From assembly GCA_027063305.1 (NCBI GenBank), contig JAMORY010000014.1, positions 1 through 47,839 of the forward strand: a DNA stretch of 47,839 nucleotides, read 5' to 3'. Position 1 is the stretch's first letter. Each line of letters begins with the position of its first letter. The DNA is from Sulfurovum sp. (GTDB taxonomy: Bacteria; Campylobacterota; Campylobacteria; Campylobacterales; Sulfurovaceae). The notes under the pieces are model-generated. The model did no database searches, had not been told where the DNA came from, and was given only the letters and a program-made list of their open reading frames with translations. Positions 14,512-22,412 of this stretch are shown here, one piece after another. The translations under genes were made by a program, and so were the position numbers.

Positions 14512-15479
14512 AATACAATCGCCAATTTGAAGATATCATCAACCGACTCCTTCTTGAAGCCAAGGAGCAAGATGAAATCTCTTTCAAAGAGGATATCCTG
14601 ACCCTATCCGACATATACGCCAAAAAGAACAAACGGCTTGAACGGATCATCAAGCTCTCGGACAAACAGCAAATGGCGATCCTTGAGCTGAACGAAGAAC
14701 TTGATGACTATAAACAGAATCTGGAAAAGCGTGTAGCCGAAGAGATACAGAAACGGCAAGAGCAAGAGGAGCTTCTTATGGAACAGTCTCGTCTGGCAAC
14801 ACTTGCCGAGATGATCGATGCCGTTGCACACCAGTGGACACAACCACTGAACGTACTTGCCACACAGATCGAACTTTTACATATTAACTCGATTAAACAG
14901 CATGCGCTCTCTTCTGATGAGATATGTACGTTCAAAGAGAACGCGACTATGCAGATCATGCATATGAGCAAAACGCTCAGCAGTTTCCGAAACTTCTTCA
15001 AGCCGATGCATGATGCTGTTCCATTCTCAGTAAAAGCCATGATAGAAGATGCTCTTGAACTCATGAAAAACGATCTTCTAAGAGCGAAGATAACCCTTTT
15101 GCTTGAAGTCGAAGAGGACTTTGAACTGATAGGGAACGAAAGTGAGTTCAAACATATCATCATCAACCTCTTAAGTAATGCAAAATATGCATTTGAAGAA
15201 CAAAACATCTCATCACGTAATATCCACATTCGGATATTGGGAGCATCACAACGTTTTGAGGTCATTGACAATGCCGGAGGGATCGCGCCTGATATCATGG
15301 ATACGATCTTTGACCTCCGCAGTTCGACAAAAGGAGAGAAAGGAAGCGGTATTGGGCTCTACATGAGCGCACAGATCGCACAAAAGCACCATGGTGAACT
15401 CTTAGCAGAGAATACCAAAGATGGTGCAAAGTTTACATTCATACTAAAGGATACCCATGATCACCATCAACTCACTTGA
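14508..15479 (+). CDS. Soluble sensor histidine kinase embedded in the Sia-like operon
   Basis: A 323-residue cytoplasmic kinase with no transmembrane segment. An N-terminal part of about 95 residues is largely coiled coil (heptad-rich 'NLEKRVAEEIQKRQEQEELL'). The H-box 'DAVAHQWTQPLNVLATQ' gives the phospho-acceptor His108. The HATPase domain has the N-box 'IIINLLSNAKYAFEE', G1 'DNAGGI' and G2 'KGEKGSGIGLYMSA'. The HQW-QPL type of H-box is common in Campylobacterota kinases. The ATG overlaps the SiaC-like TGA, and its end overlaps the SiaB-like gene by 23 bases. No response regulator is adjacent, so its partner is unknown. It may feed phosphate or a signal into the partner switch, which is inference. 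Confidence 0.88.
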   Translation: MKYNRQFEDIINRLLLEAKEQDEISFKEDILTLSDIYAKKNKRLERIIKLSDKQQMAILELNEELDDYKQNLEKRVAEEIQKRQEQEELLMEQSRLATLAEMIDAVAHQWTQPLNVLATQIELLHINSIKQHALSSDEICTFKENATMQIMHMSKTLSSFRNFFKPMHDAVPFSVKAMIEDALELMKNDLLRAKITLLLEVEEDFELIGNESEFKHIIINLLSNAKYAFEEQNISSRNIHIRILGASQRFEVIDNAGGIAPDIMDTIFDLRSSTKGEKGSGIGLYMSAQIAQKHHGELLAENTKDGAKFTFILKDTHDHHQLT

Positions 15480-15990
15480 ATCGATATTTAACGAAGAGCA
15501 GATCATTTTCTTAACCTATGGGGGGACCTTTACCCAATCGCTTATCGCAGGGATGACAGGTGTTCTGGAAAAAGAGATCGAAGAGGATGAGCTTTCCATG
15601 GCTACATCGAACAATATATTCGTTGTATTCATCGAGCTTGCCCAAAATATCATGAACTATGCAAAAAAGAGAAAGAACAGTCTTCACTTTGATCCTAAAG
15701 GGCTGGTATTTGTCGGGAAAAAAGAGAACCACTACTTCGTATGCGGCCAGAACATCATTACCGAATCCGATAAGACACTGATCGAAGCACGTCTGGAAGA
15801 AGTGACCTCACTTGATAAAGAAGGGCTTAAGAAACGTTATCGAGAGATACGCAGAAGTGGACGCGGGTCACATGACAAAGGAGGAGGACTTGGATTTTAC
15901 GAGATTGCACGTAAAGTTGAGAACCTCGATTTTCGATTTGACAAGATCAGCGATGATCGATACTACTTTAAACTCTGCGCGACTATATAG
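15457..15990 (+). CDS. SiaB-like serine/threonine kinase of a partner-switch module
   Basis: A 177-residue protein resembling SiaB, the kinase that phosphorylates SiaC. It has a GHKL-like ATPase pattern: N-box 'VVFIELAQNIMNYAKKR' near residues 52-68 and a Gly-rich lid 'GRGSHDKGGGLGFYEIARK' near 130-148. It is followed without a gap by the phosphatase gene (TAG then ATG). By analogy it would phosphorylate the SiaC-like protein, and the SpoIIE-type enzyme would reverse this. The family assignment is from pattern recognition and is not confirmed by alignment. Confidence 0.8.
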   Translation: MITINSLESIFNEEQIIFLTYGGTFTQSLIAGMTGVLEKEIEEDELSMATSNNIFVVFIELAQNIMNYAKKRKNSLHFDPKGLVFVGKKENHYFVCGQNIITESDKTLIEARLEEVTSLDKEGLKKRYREIRRSGRGSHDKGGGLGFYEIARKVENLDFRFDKISDDRYYFKLCATI

Positions 15991-18333
15991 ATGAGCAGAC
16001 TCTTTCGTATCTTTCTTCTTCTTTTCTTACTCCTAAGCATAGGATCTGCCAATATCAAGGTCTCTTATGACCCTAACTATGCCCCATACTCTTATAATGT
16101 CAAAGGGGAGCCCTATGGTCTCTTTATCGACATCTGGCGATATTATGCAAAAGAGAACAATGAGACAGTCACCTTCATAGCGGGAAAGAACTGGGATGAT
16201 GCGATCACTTTAGTCAAAGAGCAAAAGGTCGACTACTTCTTAGGAACCACCCCTTATGAACCATGGATGAAAGCAAGCTACCCCTTCTACCAGACAAAAA
16301 CCTCTTTTTTCATACGTAAAGGGTACCAAGAGAAGATCACACACGTCGGGATCGTCGGAGATGACTATAAAGAAGAACTACGCCATTATGATCCTGATCT
16401 CAATATCACAAGCTACATCGATTATGACTCTTTGGTAGATGCCCTTCTTTCTCAAAAGGTTGATGCGATCTATGATGATATGGCACCACTCTCATACTAT
16501 GCCATCTCTCACCATCAACAGCATCTCATGCAACGCTCTTCCCTACTCTCAAAAGCATCGGATGTTGATGCGATTACAACTTCCAAGCAAAAGAAAGAGA
16601 GGTTCAACAGAGGTTTCCAAAGGCTTTCACCCAAACATCTCCTAGAGATCGAAAAACGCTGGATATATGAAAAGAGTGAGCGCTATTATGAGAGTGGTCA
16701 ACCTATTACATCCATCTCTTACGTCTATGACTCGGACTGGAGACCTTTTGAGTGGAAAGATGAGATGCGAAAAGCACATCTGGGGATCATTTCTGATATT
16801 CTTGCGATCATTTCCCAAAAAACAGAGATCGACTTCATCCCTGTCCCTACTGAGAATTGGGAAGAGTCTGTCCAGCTTGTCAAAAAAGGGAAGGCCGATA
16901 TGTTCAGTGCCGTTCCCGTAACACAAGCACGTCAAAAATATCTCAATTTCACTCAACACAGTATCTATAGCTATCCTGCCGTTCTTGTCTCTCATATCGA
17001 CAGTGAATTTAGCTTGGATACGGATTTCCAAAGAAAACGGATCGGTATTGTCAAAGGGAACTCTTTAGGTGACTGGATCAAAGCACACTACCCTCATGCG
17101 GAATTTGTCTTTTATGAAACAGTGCAAGAGGGCTTTCAAGCCATTGAAGAGGGGGAGATCGACTTCTTTGGTATCAATGGGGTCACAGCACTCTACTATA
17201 TTAATATTCTAGGATTTGACCAAGCTAAGGTTCTGACCAAAATGGACTATATGTTCCACTTGAAGATCGCTCTGCGAAAAGAGGTGCCCAAAGCAATACT
17301 CAACCGTATCGACGAAGCACTCGCAACCATTTCTAACAGAGAGCGTAACGATATCTATCGGAAATGGACCTCTATCAAGATCCAAAAAGAGATGGATTGG
17401 CGACTACTTGCAGGGATCCTTCTTACCGCTCTTTTGATCTTCGTGATATTCTGGCTTGTCAACCGCCATCTTAAAAAACTCGTTGATGAAAAGACAAAAG
17501 CGCTTAGACTGCTGAATGAGAGCCTTGAGGAGAAGGTAGAAGAGCGTACCGAAGCACTTGCACGCATCAACCGTCATATGCAAGACTCCATCACCTATGC
17601 CGCACTCATACAAAATACCATACTCCCTCCACAAGAGGAGCTAGGTGATTTTTTCAGTGACCATTTTGTGATATGGGAACCCAAAGATATTGTCGGAGGG
17701 GATATCTATTTCTTCCATACGATCAACGATACACAAGCGCTTCTCTATGTGATCGACTGTACAGGTCACGGTGTATCGGGAGCCTTTGTAACCATGTTGG
17801 CCAAAGCAATCGAAGCACAAGTGGCATCTCAACCCGATATCCTCCACTCACCATCAAAAATACTAAGCTACTTCAACCGTACGCTCAAAACCCTGCTCAA
17901 ACAGGAATCTGCCGATGCGAATGTCGGAATGGATGCAGGTGTCGTACATATTCACAAAACCAAACAGGTACTCACCTTTAGCGGTGCAAACATCGACCTC
18001 TTCTATACGGATGTAACTGAGATCAAAAAACTCAAAAAGGATCGCTACTCTATCGGGTACAAACAGTGCCATGATGACTATCAGTATAGCGAGCATACGC
18101 TACAGTATGCAGAGGGAACGACCTTCTACCTCTCTACTGATGGTTATATCGACCAAAATGGTGGAGAGAAAGGTTTTCCAATGGGAAGAAAACGATTCAT
18201 AAGGCTACTGCAACACGCCCTCTCACTCCCGCTCCATGAGCAAAAGAACGCACTTCTTCAAGCACTGAAGCGCTATCAGGGAGATGAGGAACGAAATGAC
18301 GATATAACCGTAATAGGGTTCAAGCTCCCATAA
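15991..18333 (+). CDS. Sensor phosphatase: two periplasmic binding domains, one TM helix, SpoIIE-type PP2C
   Basis: A 780-residue membrane receptor. A signal peptide (residues 1-20) leads into two type-3 solute-binding (PBPb/SBP_bac_3) domains at about 21-235 and 241-462 in the periplasm. 'LLAGILLTALLIFVIFWLV' (about 472-490) is the single inner transmembrane helix, followed by a short coiled coil (about 492-530). The cytoplasmic SpoIIE/PP2C phosphatase covers about 545-780; metal-binding aspartates are visible in 'DIVGGD' (Asp571), 'VIDCTGHG' (Asp589), 'LSTDGYID' (Asp717) and 'RNDDITVI' (Asp771). All are intact, so it should be active. This is the SiaA-equivalent of the operon, but the sensor differs from the HAMP-linked SiaA of Pseudomonas. 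Ligand unknown; type-3 domains usually bind amino acids or other small polar molecules. Confidence 0.9.
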   Translation: MSRLFRIFLLLFLLLSIGSANIKVSYDPNYAPYSYNVKGEPYGLFIDIWRYYAKENNETVTFIAGKNWDDAITLVKEQKVDYFLGTTPYEPWMKASYPFYQTKTSFFIRKGYQEKITHVGIVGDDYKEELRHYDPDLNITSYIDYDSLVDALLSQKVDAIYDDMAPLSYYAISHHQQHLMQRSSLLSKASDVDAITTSKQKKERFNRGFQRLSPKHLLEIEKRWIYEKSERYYESGQPITSISYVYDSDWRPFEWKDEMRKAHLGIISDILAIISQKTEIDFIPVPTENWEESVQLVKKGKADMFSAVPVTQARQKYLNFTQHSIYSYPAVLVSHIDSEFSLDTDFQRKRIGIVKGNSLGDWIKAHYPHAEFVFYETVQEGFQAIEEGEIDFFGINGVTALYYINILGFDQAKVLTKMDYMFHLKIALRKEVPKAILNRIDEALATISNRERNDIYRKWTSIKIQKEMDWRLLAGILLTALLIFVIFWLVNRHLKKLVDEKTKALRLLNESLEEKVEERTEALARINRHMQDSITYAALIQNTILPPQEELGDFFSDHFVIWEPKDIVGGDIYFFHTINDTQALLYVIDCTGHGVSGAFVTMLAKAIEAQVASQPDILHSPSKILSYFNRTLKTLLKQESADANVGMDAGVVHIHKTKQVLTFSGANIDLFYTDVTEIKKLKKDRYSIGYKQCHDDYQYSEHTLQYAEGTTFYLSTDGYIDQNGGEKGFPMGRKRFIRLLQHALSLPLHEQKNALLQALKRYQGDEERNDDITVIGFKLP

Positions 18334-18358
18334 GAGCCATCTCCATCCACTTCTATGC

Positions 18359-18364
18359 TATAAT
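18359..18364 (+). promoter_or_regulatory. Putative -10 box upstream of the CinA-like gene
   Basis: TATAAT 26 bases after the end of the phosphatase gene. It is followed by a small hairpin GCAGG-GTTCT-CCTGC at 18379-18393 in the leader of the CinA-like gene. This suggests that the gene starts a new transcript. Confidence 0.5.
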
Positions 18365-18420
18365 GGTACTATTATTGTGCAGGGTTCTCCTGCATACAAT
18401 TCCAACAAGGCTATCTATAT

Positions 18421-19179
18421 ATGCATACCAAACCTTCGATCTTCGCACTCATCATCGGCACAGAGATATTGAACCAAAGAAGAAAAGATGCCCATTTTGA
18501 CTTTCTTGCACATGCACTCATTGAGCATGGATATAGATTGAAGGGGAGTTTCATCATCGAAGATGACCCTGCACTAATCATTAATATGCTTAAGTTCATT
18601 GCCTCCCAACCCAACCCTATACTCTTTTGTTTTGGCGGTATCGGCTCAACCCCCGATGACCATACCCGAAAGTGTGCTGCCATTGCCCTTCGAAACGGGC
18701 AGACAGAGGTACACGAAGAGGCAAAGCGTATCATAGAAGAGACATTGGGGAAACACGCATATCCACACCCGATCAAAATGGCAGAGCTTCCTAAAGGGTC
18801 AAAACTCTTACATAATCCTGTGAACAATATGCCTGCATTCTATCTTGACGACCGTTTCTTCTTTATGCCCGGATTTCCTGAAATGAGCCATCCTATGGTT
18901 AAAGAGATACTACAAACCAAGATACCTAAAGGAAGTCCTCTTTACCGCTATACGCTTACGGCCCAATGCAAAGAGAACGAGTTTATCGAACGTATGGAGC
19001 AAACCCCCAAAGGGGTTGAGATCTCCTCTTTGCCCAAACTCCATGATGATACACGATGGCATGTTACCATCTCCGTCGCTTCACACGACAAAGTATTGGC
19101 AAAAGAGACATTTGAAACCTATATCAAAGATCTGAAGAATAAAAAGATCCCTTATACACTGGATGATGATAAAGCCTAA
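18421..19179 (+). CDS. CinA-like / molybdopterin-binding-fold protein
   Basis: A 252-residue protein with the MoCF-biosynthesis (MogA/CinA N-terminal) fold: 'FALIIGTEILNQRRKDAHF' near residues 8-26, 'LFCFGGIGSTPDDHTRKCAA' near 63-82 and 'FFMPGFPEMSHPMVKEIL' near 142-159. The GGIGST-type loop and 'MPGFPEM' are typical of the COG1058 branch. The C-terminal deamidase domain of full CinA (PncC) is absent. COG1058 proteins act on ADP-ribose or NAD-type nucleotides in characterised cases; the exact reaction here is not determined. The MFS gene starts immediately after its stop codon. Confidence 0.82.
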   Translation: MHTKPSIFALIIGTEILNQRRKDAHFDFLAHALIEHGYRLKGSFIIEDDPALIINMLKFIASQPNPILFCFGGIGSTPDDHTRKCAAIALRNGQTEVHEEAKRIIEETLGKHAYPHPIKMAELPKGSKLLHNPVNNMPAFYLDDRFFFMPGFPEMSHPMVKEILQTKIPKGSPLYRYTLTAQCKENEFIERMEQTPKGVEISSLPKLHDDTRWHVTISVASHDKVLAKETFETYIKDLKNKKIPYTLDDDKA

Positions 19180-20367
19180 ATGAAGCGTTATGCTCAAGCC
19201 CTAAAACACCCCGTAGTCGCCAGACTCTCACTGGTTCAACTGATCAGTTATTTCGGTACATGGTTCTCTCAAGTCGCTATCTACTCTATGCTAGTGGCAT
19301 TCAATGCCGATGCCTTAACCATCGCAATGACAGCGGCAATGACCATGCTACCCTCTATCCTGCTTGCACCGCTTATCGGTATTGTTGTTGACAGAGTACC
19401 CTTTAAAAGATTGATCGTTATCCTGCTTGTTACCGAACTTCTCATGACGATCGGATTTACTTACATCGATACAGCTTCCATGATCCCTCTATTAATGTTC
19501 CTGATCTTCATTCGCTCCACTGCCGCATCAATGCTCTTTTCTGCAGAGATGACACTCTTCCCCAAAATTATTGAAGGTGAAATACTCAAAAGTACCAATG
19601 AGATCCACTCGATCATCTGGTCTTTTACCTATGCAGCCGGTATGGCGGTAGGTGGTATTGTCACTTACCGTTTCAGATATGATACCGCTTTCTATATGGA
19701 TGCTCTGCTCTATTCTATAGCCTTAATGGTAATAATAGGATTACCTTTACAACTTACCCCACCCAAACGTACCCAGTCACACTGGCAGATGTTCATAGAT
19801 GGCTTTCTTTACCTTAAACACCATCCTAAAATATTACACCTGATCCTACTTCACGCCTCATTGGGACTTACCAGCTTCGATACGCTTGTTACCTTGCTTG
19901 CCGATCATCAATATAAAACTCTTATTGCTGTCCCTCTCGCTATTGGCTGGATAAATGCTATACGTGCAGTTGCACTCATGATAGGCCCACTCATGATCGG
20001 GAAACTTGTCAGCCGTCATAACCTACACTATTTTTTCATTGCCCAAGGGATAGCCGTTGTATTCTGGAGCATGACCCAATCTAACTTCTACCTTGCACTA
20101 CTTGCACTCTTTGGTGTGGGTTTCTTTACGACAACACTTTGGTCATATACCTATTTACTGCTACAAGAGGAGACAGAGCAAGCCTACTTAGGTCGTATCA
20201 TCTCCTATAACGATATGTTCTTCATGCTCTCAAATATCGCAACAGCACTCTTTATAGGGTACGCCTTTAAAGGAGGGCTTTCGCTTCAAGCTATTACCTT
20301 TACCCTTGGGATGGGATTCTTCGCTACGGCACTCTATTATCTATGGTTCAAACAAAGAACCCTATAA
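19180..20367 (+). CDS. Major facilitator superfamily transporter (MFS_3 / exporter type)
   Basis: A 395-residue inner-membrane protein with about 12 hydrophobic segments and typical MFS loop motifs, for example 'APLIGIVVDRVPFKRLIVIL' between helices 2 and 3. It resembles the enterobactin-exporter/multidrug-efflux group (MFS_3). The substrate cannot be told from sequence. It directly abuts the CinA-like gene (TAAATG), so the two are co-transcribed, and its end overlaps the convergent YtfJ-like gene by six bases. Confidence 0.88.
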   Translation: MKRYAQALKHPVVARLSLVQLISYFGTWFSQVAIYSMLVAFNADALTIAMTAAMTMLPSILLAPLIGIVVDRVPFKRLIVILLVTELLMTIGFTYIDTASMIPLLMFLIFIRSTAASMLFSAEMTLFPKIIEGEILKSTNEIHSIIWSFTYAAGMAVGGIVTYRFRYDTAFYMDALLYSIALMVIIGLPLQLTPPKRTQSHWQMFIDGFLYLKHHPKILHLILLHASLGLTSFDTLVTLLADHQYKTLIAVPLAIGWINAIRAVALMIGPLMIGKLVSRHNLHYFFIAQGIAVVFWSMTQSNFYLALLALFGVGFFTTTLWSYTYLLLQEETEQAYLGRIISYNDMFFMLSNIATALFIGYAFKGGLSLQAITFTLGMGFFATALYYLWFKQRTL

Positions 20368-20874
20368 GCATTGTTCTATAAGAGAGAGTACTCTCTCTAT
20401 CTCTTTAGGCGAGAGCTTCCCGAATTTCTGATAGATCAATCGACCTGTTTTATCAAAAAGCAAGATATCGGAATTATCATCGGAAAGTTGCCACTTCTTG
20501 ACCAATACCTTCTTCTTGTCTTTCACATAGACCGTATCAGGAAACTCTTTTTGCTTCTTTTTCAATAATGCTTCAATGATCATATCCGGTTTCCATGTAG
20601 CTGCAAGATTCACCACGGCAACCGATGCATACTTCTCTCTGTCAAAATGGCGTTGCTTCAATGCTCGTGTCAAAGGTGCATTGAGATCCTTTTTATCAGG
20701 ATCGACATAAAAGAGAACATGAACCTTTCCCTTCAACATTTCAGAGTGCCAAGCTTTTCCATCGGTCATACCACCATTATCTCCTTGTAAGACCACAGAT
20801 GGCGGGATTTTTCCCACTTCTATGGAAAAACTGCTTACTGCTGCAACCAACAATCCTACGATGATCTTCTTCAT
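20362..20874 (-). CDS. YtfJ-family periplasmic thioredoxin-fold protein
   Basis: A 170-residue exported protein. A signal peptide (residues 1-18, MKKIIVGLLVAAVSSFSIEV) precedes a thioredoxin-like fold with 'GKVHVLFYVDPDKKDLNAPL' near 48-67 and 'VNLAATWKPDMIIEALLKKK' near 88-107. It fits the YtfJ family, whose members lack a CXXC redox pair, as here. Function in the family is not well established. It is convergent with the MFS gene and divergent from ppa. Confidence 0.78.
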   Translation of the reverse strand: MKKIIVGLLVAAVSSFSIEVGKIPPSVVLQGDNGGMTDGKAWHSEMLKGKVHVLFYVDPDKKDLNAPLTRALKQRHFDREKYASVAVVNLAATWKPDMIIEALLKKKQKEFPDTVYVKDKKKVLVKKWQLSDDNSDILLFDKTGRLIYQKFGKLSPKEIERVLSLIEQCL

Positions 20875-20996
20875 TGACTTTCCTCACTTTTGTTTTCATG
20901 CATACTAACTAAATTTGATGAACTATTTATGAATTTTATGCTACTATCTGCTCACGAAAATTCTGGAGAGTAGCCTCTTCACTAAGGAGATATCTT

Positions 20997-21515
20997 ATGG
21001 ATATTACTAAAATCGGACCGGGCGAATGCCCAGATGCGGTCAAAGCGATCATCGAAGTACCGCTTAACTCGAACATCAAATATGAGATCGACAAAGAATC
21101 AGGTGCTGTTGAAGTGGACAGAGTTCTCTATTCGGCTATGCACTACCCTGCAAACTACGGATTTGTAGCCAACACACTCTCAGACGACGGTGACCCGGCA
21201 GACGTTCTTGTGCTTTGCGACTATCCGCTTCAGGCAGGTTCTTACATCAAATGTAGACTGGTTGGTGTATTGATGACAGAAGACGAATCAGGCGGAGATG
21301 AGAAGCTTCTTGCCGTACCGACCGAGAAGATCGACCCGACGTATGCGAAGATCCAAGACCTCGCAGATGTACCTGAGCATACACTCAACCGTATCAAGAA
21401 CTTCTTCGAGACATACAAAATGCTTGAACCGAACAAATGGGTCAAAGTAAGCGGCTTTAAAGACAAAGCGGCAGCTGTCGAGATCCTTGAGAAAGCGATC
21501 AAGAATTATAAATAA
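20997..21515 (+). CDS. ppa: Inorganic pyrophosphatase (family I)
   Basis: Cytoplasmic enzyme that hydrolyses pyrophosphate and pulls biosynthetic reactions forward. The 172-residue length is typical of the prokaryotic family I enzyme. Motifs are 'IEVPLNSNIKYEIDKESG' near residues 19-36, 'YPANYGFVANTL' near 51-62, and the metal-binding 'DDGDPADVLVL' near 64-74 containing the catalytic aspartates. 'KNFFETYKMLEPNKWVKV' near 134-151 is conserved at the C-terminus. The ATG follows AAGGAGATATCTT, a strong ribosome binding site. Confidence 0.97.
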   Translation: MDITKIGPGECPDAVKAIIEVPLNSNIKYEIDKESGAVEVDRVLYSAMHYPANYGFVANTLSDDGDPADVLVLCDYPLQAGSYIKCRLVGVLMTEDESGGDEKLLAVPTEKIDPTYAKIQDLADVPEHTLNRIKNFFETYKMLEPNKWVKVSGFKDKAAAVEILEKAIKNYK

Positions 21516-21526
21516 GACCCAAAACA

Positions 21527-21550
21527 TAAACGTGAACCAGTTCACGTTTA
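21527..21550. terminator. Strong hairpin after ppa
   Basis: TAAACGTGAAC and GTTCACGTTTA form an 11-bp perfect stem with a 2-base gap, 12 bases after the ppa stop. It is symmetric, so it could serve ppa and the convergent amidase gene. The following T-run is weak on the plus strand, so efficiency is uncertain. Confidence 0.5.
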
Positions 21551-21566
21551 TAGGGCCGAAACAAAA

Positions 21567-21610
21567 ATGGTGAAGCAAAATGACCTACGAAGGCGACAAA
21601 GCTTCACCAT
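21567..21610. repeat. 10-bp inverted repeat between ppa and the amidase gene
   Basis: ATGGTGAAGC at 21567-21576 is repeated in reverse complement at 21601-21610 with a 24-base loop. It lies in the convergent intergenic region just after the leftward amidase stop. It may be a transcript-end structure. Confidence 0.45.
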
Positions 21611-21622
21611 CGAACCTTCTGT

Positions 21623-22393
21623 TTAAATCTCCAATTCCCTCTGGCGATTATCCAAATATCGGTTTACACCCTCAACGATCCCTTCTGCAATACGTTCTTG
21701 GTAGTCTTCGTCAAAGAGACGTTTACGCTCTTTGGGATTGGTGATATAGCCGACTTCGACTAGAATGGAAGGGCGGCTCGCACCTACAAGCACATAAAAA
21801 GGTGCAGGCCGCACACCGCCGTCTTTGGCATCGGGGTACTTACCTTTAACACGCTTCATAATGTTACGTTGCACATCGATCGCAAGCTTATTACTCTCTA
21901 TGATCTTAGGACCGTTCAATACCGAATCGATAATGACATCTTGACTTAAGGCATCCGTTCCTTGCAGTACCGAAGCATTCTCACGTGCGGCGATCTTCTG
22001 TGATTTGGCATCACGTGTCTTTTGCAGGAAATAGGTTTCTATCCCCTCTACAATATCAAAGCGTTCTTTATTGGCAATAGCATTGGCATGAATGGAGATG
22101 AATACGTCGGCATCTTTTTTATCTGCGATACGCGTACGCTGTCCCAGTGTCAAGAAGCGGTCATTTCTTCGTGTAAGATAGACACGGTACCCTTCGCTTC
22201 TAAATTCTTTGGCTACCTTTTTTGCGATCTGCAACACGGCATCTTTCTCCAGCTGCCCTTTGCATTTAGCGCCACAATCAAGCCCACCATGCCCCGCATC
22301 GATCACGACAAGACGTGATGAACGATCCGGTCCCATACATGCACTCAAGAGGAAAAGTGCCACAAGCACCACCCCTTTAAAAATCATACTCAT
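21623..22393 (-). CDS. N-acetylmuramoyl-L-alanine amidase (Amidase_3), lipoprotein
   Basis: A zinc amidase that cuts the amide bond between MurNAc and the stem peptide. The 256-residue product is mature right after the lipobox, FLLSAC near residues 14-19, so it is membrane-anchored and has no AMIN domain. Zinc and catalytic motifs are 'VVIDAGHGGLDCGAKC', 'FISIHANA' and 'ILVEVGYITNPKERKRLF'. The Amidase_3 domain is very similar to that of the adjacent upstream gene, indicating tandem duplication. The insert 'ENASVLQGTDALSQDVIID' lies where family members carry the autoinhibitory helix. The start may be the first or third residue; a GGGGGGAGT tract precedes it. Confidence 0.92.
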   Translation of the reverse strand: MSMIFKGVVLVALFLLSACMGPDRSSRLVVIDAGHGGLDCGAKCKGQLEKDAVLQIAKKVAKEFRSEGYRVYLTRRNDRFLTLGQRTRIADKKDADVFISIHANAIANKERFDIVEGIETYFLQKTRDAKSQKIAARENASVLQGTDALSQDVIIDSVLNGPKIIESNKLAIDVQRNIMKRVKGKYPDAKDGGVRPAPFYVLVGASRPSILVEVGYITNPKERKRLFDEDYQERIAEGIVEGVNRYLDNRQRELEI

Positions 22394-22412
22394 ACTCCCC
22401 CCTCAAAATTAT

